The notes under the pieces were generated by a model, which ran no database searches, was not told the DNA's origin, and saw only the letters and a list, made by a program, of their open reading frames with translations. A DNA stretch of 64,000 nucleotides, taken from positions 1 to 64,000 of the forward strand of contig CAJQUW010006364.1 in assembly GCA_907163375.1 (NCBI GenBank). The letters run 5' to 3'. This stretch comes from Prostheceraeus crozeri. Lineage: Eukaryota > Platyhelminthes > Polycladida > Euryleptidae. Positions 57,364 through 64,000 of this stretch are shown here, in pieces (within the stretch, counting starts at the first letter, position 1; each line of letters starts with the position of its first letter). The translations under genes and the position numbers were made by a program.

Positions 57364-57436
57364 TCGTCGATAGCTCAGTTGGTAGAGCGTTGGCCTAGAA
57401 TGCCAGAGGTCGGTGGTTCAAATCCACCAAGACGCG
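57364..57436 (+). tRNA. tRNA-like gene, copy 1 (anticodon position reads AGA)
   Basis: The 73-nt sequence has a D arm GCTC-AGTTGGTAGA-GAGC region, with a full A box (TAGCTCAGTTGGTAGAGC). The anticodon stem is TTGGC/GCCAG with loop CTAGAAT, the variable loop is 5 nt, and the T arm is GGTGG-TTCAAAT-CCACC with a B box. The acceptor stem pairs at only four of seven positions, with mismatches at the top and bottom. AGA would mean serine, but serine tRNAs have a long variable arm that is absent here. The body resembles tRNA-Tyr (CGATAGCTCAGTTGGTAGAGC). It is either a drifting pseudogene family or an unusual tRNA. There is no T4 terminator directly after it. Confidence 0.5.
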
Positions 57437-57651
57437 CAGCTATTTCCCGTCTGTTAAAATTATCACTGCAGCTTTCTTTGAATACTTGTGTGGACTAAGT
57501 CCCCGTTTCAAAGTATAATGCTGGCTTTGAATTACTGATAAATTGCTTCAGTAGTTTGGCTTGACGGTTAATGCTATGTTGTCTTGGAGGATGAAGCTAT
57601 CGGATTCTCCTACGCGGGTTCTTCAATTGAGGACTTATGTCGTTCTGTCGC

Positions 57652-57724
57652 TCGTCGATAGCTCAGTTGGTAGAGCGTTGGCCTAGAATGCCAGAGGTCG
57701 GTGGTTCAAATCCACCAAGACGCG
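57652..57724 (+). tRNA. tRNA-like gene, copy 2
   Basis: Identical over 73 nt to copy 1; same mismatched acceptor stem. Confidence 0.5.
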
Positions 57725-57939
57725 CAGCTATTTCCCGTCTGTTAAAATTATCATTGCAGCTTTCTTTGAATACTTGTGTGGACTAAGTCCCCGTTTCAAA
57801 GTATAATGGTGGCTTTGAATTACTGATAACTTGCTTCAGTAGTTTGGCTTGACGGTTAATGCTATGTTGTCTTGGAGGATGAAGCTATCGGATTCTCCTA
57901 CGCGGGTTCTTCAATTGAGGACTTATGTCGTTCTGTCGC

Positions 57940-58012
57940 TCGTCGATAGCTCAGTTGGTAGAGCGTTGGCCTAGAATGCCAGAGGTCGGTGGTTCAAATC
58001 CACCAAGACGCG
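57940..58012 (+). tRNA. tRNA-like gene, copy 3
   Basis: Identical over 73 nt to copy 1. Its unit carries an ATAATGGTGG variant upstream. Confidence 0.5.
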
Positions 58013-58227
58013 CAGCTATTTCCCGTCTGTTAAAATTATCATTGCAGCTTTCTTTGAATACTTGTGTGGACTAAGTCCCCGTTTCAAAGTATAATGCTGG
58101 CTTTGAATTACTGATAACTTGCTTCAGTAGTTTGGCTTGACGGTTAATGCTATGTTGTCTTGGAGGATGAAGCTATCGGATTCTCCTACGCGGGTTCTTC
58201 AATTGAGGACTTATGTCGTTCTGTCGC

Positions 58228-58300
58228 TCGTCGATAGCTCAGTTGGTAGAGCGTTGGCCTAGAATGCCAGAGGTCGGTGGTTCAAATCCACCAAGACGCG
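58228..58300 (+). tRNA. tRNA-like gene, copy 4
   Basis: Identical over 73 nt to copy 1. Confidence 0.5.
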
Positions 58301-58515
58301 CAGCTATTTCCCGTCTGTTAAAATTATCATTGCAGCTTTCTTTGAATACTTGTGTGGACTAAGTCCCCGTTTCAAAGTATAATGCTGGCTTTGAATTACT
58401 GATAACTTGCTTCAGTAGTTTGGCTTGACGGTTAATGCTATGTTGTCTTGGAGGATGAAGCTATCGGATTCTCCTACGCGGGTTCTTCAATTGAGGACTT
58501 ATGTCGTTCTGTCGC

Positions 58516-58588
58516 TCGTCGATAGCTCAGTTGGTAGAGCGTTGGCCTAGAATGCCAGAGGTCGGTGGTTCAAATCCACCAAGACGCG
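58516..58588 (+). tRNA. tRNA-like gene, copy 5
   Basis: Identical over 73 nt to copy 1. Confidence 0.5.
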
Positions 58589-58803
58589 CAGCTATTTCCC
58601 GTCTGTTAAAATTATCATTGCAGCTTTCTTTGAATACTTGTGTGGACTAAGTCCCCGTTTCAAAGTATAATGCTGGCTTTGAATTACTGATAACTTGCTT
58701 CAGTAGTTTGGCTTGACGGTTAATGCTATGTTGTCTTGGAGGATGAAGCTATCGGATTCTCCTACGCGGGTTCTTCAATTGAGGACTTATGTCGTTCTGT
58801 CGC

Positions 58804-58876
58804 TCGTCGATAGCTCAGTTGGTAGAGCGTTGGCCTAGAATGCCAGAGGTCGGTGGTTCAAATCCACCAAGACGCG
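58804..58876 (+). tRNA. tRNA-like gene, copy 6
   Basis: Identical over 73 nt to copy 1. Confidence 0.5.
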
Positions 58877-59091
58877 CAGCTATTTCCCGTCTGTTAAAAT
58901 TATCATTGCAGCTTTCTTTGAATACTTGTGTGGACTAAGTCCCCGTTTCAAAGTATAATGCTGGCTTTGAATTACTGATAAATTGCTTCAGTAGTTTGGC
59001 TTGACGGTTAATGCTATGTTATCTTGGAGGATGAAGCTATCGGATTCTCCTACGCGGGTTCTTCAATTGAGGACTTATGTCGTTCTGTCGC

Positions 59092-59164
59092 TCGTCGATA
59101 GCTCAGTTGGTAGAGCGTTGGCCTAGAATGCCAGAGGTCGGTGGTTCAAATCCACCAAGACGCG
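59092..59164 (+). tRNA. tRNA-like gene, copy 7
   Basis: Identical over 73 nt to copy 1. Its unit has the TTATCTTGG variant upstream. Confidence 0.5.
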
Positions 59165-59379
59165 CAGCTATTTCCCGTCTGTTAAAATTATCATTGCAGC
59201 TTTCTTTGAATACTTGTGTGGACTAAGTCCCCGTTTCAAAGTATAATGCTGGCTTTGAATTACTGATAACTTGCTTCAGTAGTTTGGCTTGTCGGTTAAT
59301 GCTATGTTCTCTTGGAGGATGAAGCTATCGGATTCTCCTACGCGGGTTCTTCAATTGAGGACTTATGTCGTTCTGTCGC

Positions 59380-59452
59380 TCGTCGATAGCTCAGTTGGTA
59401 GAGCGTTGGCCTAGAATGCCAGAGGTCGGTGGTTCAAATCCACCAAGACGCG
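59380..59452 (+). tRNA. tRNA-like gene, copy 8 (last)
   Basis: Identical over 73 nt to copy 1. The repeat ends about 27 bp later. Confidence 0.5.
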
Positions 59453-59479
59453 CAGCTATTTCCCGTCTGTTAAAATTAT

Positions 59480-60312
59480 TGAAAAAAATAGACAGCATTG
59501 TTGAACGAACTTCAATGACTTAGTTCGAAGAATTTCAACCGTTCCCGGAGCTGAATTGTCGCACTTTGTGTATACCCTATTGGTCTAAATGCAAGCCCGA
59601 AAGATTATAGATTTTAGAAGGTTTTGCAATGTAATTTCTAATTCAAAAATCTTATAAGATGCGAAGTCTTAGAACATCAAACGCCATGTAATAGTAGTTT
59701 GTGCACCATAATATTATAATTCACAACGATTGAATCGTTCTGAAAACATTTGAAAGTAGTAACGTGGTGTAATGCACAGAATTTGATTTTGTCCAAAGTC
59801 ACCCCATCTTAAGTTGCGTAGTAATTCCAGGCCTAGCATTACTTTGTGAGTAGATAGAGCTACCTGAATCCTCATGCTGTAAAGTATGATGAACGCGATT
59901 AGTCCTACATCTCTAACATCGTGCTTTTGATTTGCCATATTTGAAGAGACCTGACCATGTTTTTTTCAGATGTATTCATGAGGCCATGTATAAGTAATCA
60001 AACGTACTATAAAAGCCTATTATCTCTATCCCAGTGCGTAGTTTAAAATGGCAGCCACTGACCAGTGAAAAGATCAAGATTGAAATTGAACATTGATAAG
60101 TATCGGCTAGTTTGTGTTTTATATAGAACATAGTAGTATAAACCCATTTTGCATTTTCACGAGTAGGAAAGCATATGTTTTATAGCAAATAAAAATGATT
60201 CTCCGTGTTCGCCTTGATTTCTTGGTATTCTTGTTTTTTTAATAGTCTGTCCTTTGTAATATGTTTTCTGACAGACCGATAATTCAGGATAGGACGATTC
60301 AATGAAGGCCCG
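59480..60312. other. Spacer between the tRNA-like array and the CACTA-like transposase
   Basis: No gene is recognised. A TATAAAAG box lies at 60008-60015, about 300 bp before the transposase start, and could be its promoter or that of an upstream non-coding exon. The transposon's left end was not found. Confidence 0.45.
60008..60015 (+). promoter_or_regulatory. Candidate TATA box for the CACTA-like transposase
   Basis: TATAAAAG lies upstream of the transposase frame on the same strand, with CTCTATCCCAGTG about 20-30 bp downstream as a possible start region. Weak evidence on its own. Confidence 0.3.
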
Positions 60313-62318
60313 ATGTCATATGATATGTTTTTGCAGAGCATGTCGGATACGAAGCGGCGTAGGAAGAATCGGCAAATCAATCTTATGGTTAACAGAGTTC
60401 TTTGTGAAACAATTACTTACCAGGAATCTCAGAATAGTGTTTCAGAAGTTATGGCGATTGACTGTTCAAACAATGGTGTTAATGAAAATGTTCTGGAACC
60501 TTTAAACATGATGGACGTGGCTTCGTCAACTACACAATGTGCTAGTGACTCAAGCAGTGAAAATTCACACGGCAGTCATCAAACCAATCCTCTGGAATTG
60601 CTCGATGAATCAGAATTTGAATTCTTTTCCCCGGACGATTCCACGAGCAACTCTGACTGTGAGGGAGATAGGCCGCATGCAAATACATACGGCGAAAAGG
60701 ATAATTCTGTCTCATTAACAGATGACCTTTATCTGTATTTTATTCGCTGCAATGTTTCTAGAAATAACATGCAGTTCTTGCTTGATATTCTTCTAAAGCA
60801 TGGCGTGATATCTGAACCGAAATCTGTCTACCAACTAAGGAAGCAAGCTTCTTTAAGTGAAGAAAAGGCTCCAACGCCTTCAGTAGAAATATCAGGAGCA
60901 GGGCAATATACCTACCTGACAATACGCGAAAATCTTCTGATGTACATGGAAAATTTTTACAACGGTTCTCGGGTGGACAATGAAATAACACTATCTGCAT
61001 GTGTTAACATTGATGGAATTCCATTGTATCGTTGCTCTTCTGCTTCTCTGTGGCCCATACTTATTTCCTTTGACTTTTCGAATCATCCCTTCCCCGTCGC
61101 TCTGCATTATGGTTTGAAGAAGCCGGATCCCTCTTATTTACACGAGTTCGTTCAGGAAGTAAAAGAACTTCGTTCAGGCGGTGTCATGCATAATGGTCTG
61201 AAAGTAAAGCTTGGAGAAATCATCTTCGTTTGTGACGCTCCTGTGAGAGCTCATTTTTAAGGTATATTAGGTCACACTGCAAAAAAAGGCTGTGGGTACT
61301 GTCGAGTTGAAGGCACCTATTTCAACAATCGCGTTGTATTCCCTTCTCATGTTGGTGAAAGTCGGACTGACGAATGCTACGAGGAGGTCAAGGAGGATAA
61401 TCAGAAATTTGCGTCCCCCCTTCTCGAAATAGCGGGATTGAGAACTAATTTTCCTATCGATGAACAACACTGCATATGCTTGGGTGTATTCCGCAAAATG
61501 TGCTTTCTATATTTCTCCAAAGTAAAGGGGTCAAGGTGTGTACTATCATCCTTAGATATAACTCAATTATCTGACGGCATTACTAAATACAGATCATGCA
61601 CTTCCTCTGAATTTCAGCGTCAGATACGTAGAATTTATAATGAATTAATAAACTACAAAGCTACGGAATACAGAAGTTTACTTCTCTATTTTGGACCTTT
61701 TCTTTTCAAGAGATATCTACCAGAGCGTTTGTATCACCACTTTCTACTCCTTCATTTTGCTTACTATGTACTTTCATCAGGAAGGCATTCTAGTCTGCAT
61801 AAGCATGCCCAGCGATGCCTTCAAATCTTCGTGAAGAAATTCGGTGACGTACAATGTCCATTTATTGCTGCATGTATACGAATTCGTACAAATTTACGGG
61901 CCTTTGCATAAAACCTCAGCATTTAAATTCGAAAATTATTTAGGTGCAATAAAGAGTGCAATTTAGAGTGAAAAGCACGCGATTTGTTTATAAGCATACC
62001 TTGCAGCAGGTCTTGTGTGTTCGTCGATTGCGGTTAGATGTTAACTCTGAAAGAAGTTTAATAGTGACCACAAAATCACCCAACAATTGTTTGTTTGTTG
62101 GCTCAAGGTGTGTCCTTGTGGATGTGACCTATCCTAGTGGTGATGTAGCTGGTTATGTTCTACAACTTCGAGCCAATTTGTATGATTATCCTTATCCATC
62201 TAAACTTCTTAATATTGGTTTCTATGCGCAAACCAGAAATCGACTTGTAGGTCGTCCTACAAACAAGGCTCTACTGTTTCCTAAACATAAAGAATTTGTT
62301 GTATTCCCATTAGTTTAG
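60313..62318 (+). pseudogene. CACTA/EnSpm-like transposase pseudogene (tnp2/DUF4218 type)
   Basis: The first part (60313-61260) has an N-terminal basic segment (SDTKRRRKNRQ), an acidic Ser-rich region, and VNIDGIPLYRCSSASLWPIL with FVCDAPVRAHF. That is the 'vdGlplfkSs..qlWPil' and 'CDAPArAflk' pattern of animal tnp2-like transposases. One in-frame TAA at 61258 stands where a Lys is expected. The same frame then continues with GHTAKKGCGYCRVEGTYFNN, RTDECYEEV, FPIDEQHCICLGVFRKM, KATEYRSLLLYFGPFLFK and YHHFLLLHFAYYVLS to 61911. The continuation with SAFKFENYLGAIK and the C-terminal LLFPKHKEFVVFPLV lies in another frame up to 62318, after a probable small deletion. It probably catalyses cut-and-paste transposition; it is now inactive. 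Confidence 0.65.
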
Positions 62319-62382
62319 TCGAGTGACAGCTTTCTTGTTGTGTTTGTTTTTGGTCAATGATCATTTTATATGTACCTTCCAG

Positions 62383-63561
62383 ATGTTAGATTTCGAAGCC
62401 GTGAAGTGGCTTCTGCTGTATTTTCCCTCGGACAGGAGAAGTGAATACGTTCCCTTCACAATATATCAAGCACAGGGTACTTCATGGTGTCTGGAAACAT
62501 ATCGACGTCTTAGAGATAATCCAAAGGAAAAAGTGATCGTGAAATTATTTGTTGATTCATGCTGCGTTGATGGTATAGTAATACAATGCTCCGCGGAGGA
62601 AAGTTATCTCAATCCGGCTCTTATTCACTGTCGTGATGTGAAACAACGCAATGTACCAAGCCAACAAATTGTTACGAAATTGCAACGATTTGCTGATGCC
62701 AAAAGACAGATTTTCCCACCCTTGTCGTCGTATTTTAGTTCATCTGATGTATCAACGTATGAGAGCGAGCATCTTCCGCATTCAAACTCTCCACAATCGG
62801 ACGGTGCTGGTAGTCATGATGCTGATGATTTACCTCTTTTACCACTGCCTATTAGGGTAGCTTCAACACCTACTTGGGATGTTGCAAACAATCCTGCGGA
62901 TATGATTGACACAGCAGATAAACATGCTTGTAGTGAAAATGGTGCTAGATCTGAGGTTGTGCCTACCCAACGTCAAAGTTTAAAGAAATCAAACAGAGAA
63001 CATTCGAAGAAAGGAATCGGTCAGATTGATATTAGTGGAATAAATCAATCAGTAATTGAAGCTGGCTACGAACCCTTTTCGATAACAGGTTGTTACTACT
63101 TACTTGCTAAGACTTTTCGACAGATTTCGGTTATTCAGAATAGCATTGACTCGGATTGTGCGCGTGCGGGATACAAATCAGTCAACAGAATTCAGTTACA
63201 GCCAAATAGAAATACAGATGAATTGAAAGCATTTTTTGATGATTTGGAGAAGAGCGAAAAGTTCAAGCGTAATGTCATACATTATCTCTCGACAATAGGA
63301 GGTGGTACTGTCTTGAAGACAGTTATAAACATTATTTCCTCTTTTATGACCAATGAATTACAGATGACCTATAATCGCCCGGGCACGTTTGGGAAAGGAA
63401 AGTTTTCTGATTATGAATGGATTGTAAGACACTGTGTTCGTAGCACTTTCCCTGATGTCACTGAATATGAAATAACGCAGGCCATTATTTCGTGTCTGAA
63501 GAATGCAGGGGATCGCTGTGGAGGTCGGAGAAAACGCATTGCGATGTCCCAGAATCTGTAA
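62383..63561 (+). CDS. DUF4806-domain protein associated with the CACTA-like transposon
   Basis: An open frame gives MLDFEAVKWLLLYFPSDRRS as its likely start. This Met follows a CTTCCAG acceptor-like string, although the frame is open from 62323. It contains an N-terminal 'VVxF..D' type globular region, a long polar linker and a C-terminal DUF4806: DELKAFFDDLEKSEKFKRNV, then YLSTIGGGTVLKTV, FMTNELQMTYNRPG and DVTEYEITQAIISCLKNA, followed by a basic GGRRKRI tail. DUF4806 proteins often accompany transposases of this kind in invertebrate genomes; their role is unknown, possibly DNA binding or accessory. About 393 residues, with no break seen. Adjacent to the transposase C-terminus, it may be its second gene. 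Confidence 0.6.
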   Translation: MLDFEAVKWLLLYFPSDRRSEYVPFTIYQAQGTSWCLETYRRLRDNPKEKVIVKLFVDSCCVDGIVIQCSAEESYLNPALIHCRDVKQRNVPSQQIVTKLQRFADAKRQIFPPLSSYFSSSDVSTYESEHLPHSNSPQSDGAGSHDADDLPLLPLPIRVASTPTWDVANNPADMIDTADKHACSENGARSEVVPTQRQSLKKSNREHSKKGIGQIDISGINQSVIEAGYEPFSITGCYYLLAKTFRQISVIQNSIDSDCARAGYKSVNRIQLQPNRNTDELKAFFDDLEKSEKFKRNVIHYLSTIGGGTVLKTVINIISSFMTNELQMTYNRPGTFGKGKFSDYEWIVRHCVRSTFPDVTEYEITQAIISCLKNAGDRCGGRRKRIAMSQNL

Positions 63562-64000
63562 ATGCGTTTTAATCAATTAATGCATATATCGTCTGATTTT
63601 TAACTTGTTTCAATTTTTTGTACTTGTGCATGTTGTTTGCACGTGTATAATATGTATACGCGTATATACTGAGACATTCGAAATCGATAAAGTTGTAATA
63701 TGACGAATTTTCTGTTCGAATTCGTTAACGATGCAATATTCTCAGTAACCTATGATGCTATAAAAATGACGTATAACCTATTTATCAATAATTGCATCAA
63801 TTGATTAATCTTGCATTTTCCCGCGTAATTTCCCCGCATAATTTTGCACTTTTCCGAATCTAAGTAGGCCTGATGCACAAGTGATAAACCAAGTTGTCTT
63901 AAATACATTTGTGCAGATAAATATTGTCGCTTTTTGGCTTACCTCAAAATATGCTTTGTGATAGTGCTCGCATAAACGAATTTGAAATCTGAATATCAAT
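63562..64000. other. Downstream of the DUF4806 gene, nothing recognised
   Basis: AT-rich with no gene. The transposon's right end was not identified. Confidence 0.4.

Larger units (their letters stand above)
57217..59479 (+). repeat. Eight tandem 288-bp units, each with one tRNA-like gene
   Basis: The spacing between the tRNA-like sequences is exactly 288 bp in all seven intervals. Units differ only by scattered single changes (for example ATAATGCTGG/ATAATGGTGG, TGATAACTTGC/TGATAAATTGC, TTGTCTTGG/TTATCTTGG), so identity is above 98%. The unit starts near TCAAAGTATAATGCTGG. The last one stops at TTAAAATTATT, after which unrelated sequence begins. High homogeneity indicates recent expansion or ongoing homogenisation. 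Confidence 0.95.

Noticed and set aside
57364-57436. Firm tRNA-Ser(AGA) call
   Set aside because: The variable loop is only 5 nt and the acceptor stem pairs at four of seven positions, so the isotype is left open.

Overview
The window looks like 64 kb of a metazoan nuclear genome, most likely a marine invertebrate. It is AT-rich and crowded with mobile elements: two unlike Polintons, Penelope-like retroelements with GIY-YIG endonucleases, piggyBac, mariner-like, CR1-like and CACTA-like elements and several MITEs. It also holds spliced exons of a BEN-domain gene. The octamer TAGGCCTA is over-represented, but I cannot name a species.

Left part (1-14.3 kb). Bases 1 to about 11,395 are the right-hand part of a Polinton/Maverick that begins before the window. 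A plus-strand block codes for virion proteins: a collagen-like/penton-like protein, a basic core-like protein, a major capsid protein and an adenovirus-type protease. It converges on a minus-strand block with a TATA-binding-protein-like factor and a protein-primed DNA polymerase. The visible part looks young and almost whole, with about one break. The element ends in a GC-rich terminus packed with CTCACGGGACCC iterations, CCAAT boxes, an E-box and a CRE. A BEL/Pao scrap follows, then two exons of a host BEN-domain gene (12301-12487 and 13848-13981) that splice in frame. Their intron holds a 104-bp-arm inverted repeat and a Penelope remnant.

Middle (14-37 kb). This stretch has no convincing host gene. 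It carries a piggyBac-type MITE, a CR1-like LINE remnant, two foldback MITEs and a 6.7-kb satellite of about 132 copies of a 51-bp unit. The satellite is interrupted near its right edge by a recent head-to-head pair of Penelope-like copies. A mariner remnant, another MITE and AT microsatellites follow.

Second Polinton (37600-49462). Its ends are exact: about 386-bp terminal inverted repeats starting AGTAATAGG and a perfect 6-bp target duplication, AACATT. It lies inside an older Penelope-like element whose coding strand is found on both flanks. The parts seen are protease, integrase, a phospholipase A2-like domain, a membrane-segment protein, capsid, a small basic protein, a coiled-coil fibre-like protein, a possible sliding clamp and the exonuclease side of a PolB. 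It is AT-rich, decayed (a dozen or more breaks) and of a different lineage from the first.

Right part (49.8-64 kb). A piggyBac transposon has intact 13-bp ends and TTAA sites, with one frameshift in its transposase (50550-53200). About 4 kb without a recognised gene follows. Then come eight near-identical 288-bp tandem units, each with one tRNA-like gene. The window closes with a CACTA-like (tnp2/DUF4218-type) transposase pseudogene and an open DUF4806 protein that probably belongs to the same transposon.
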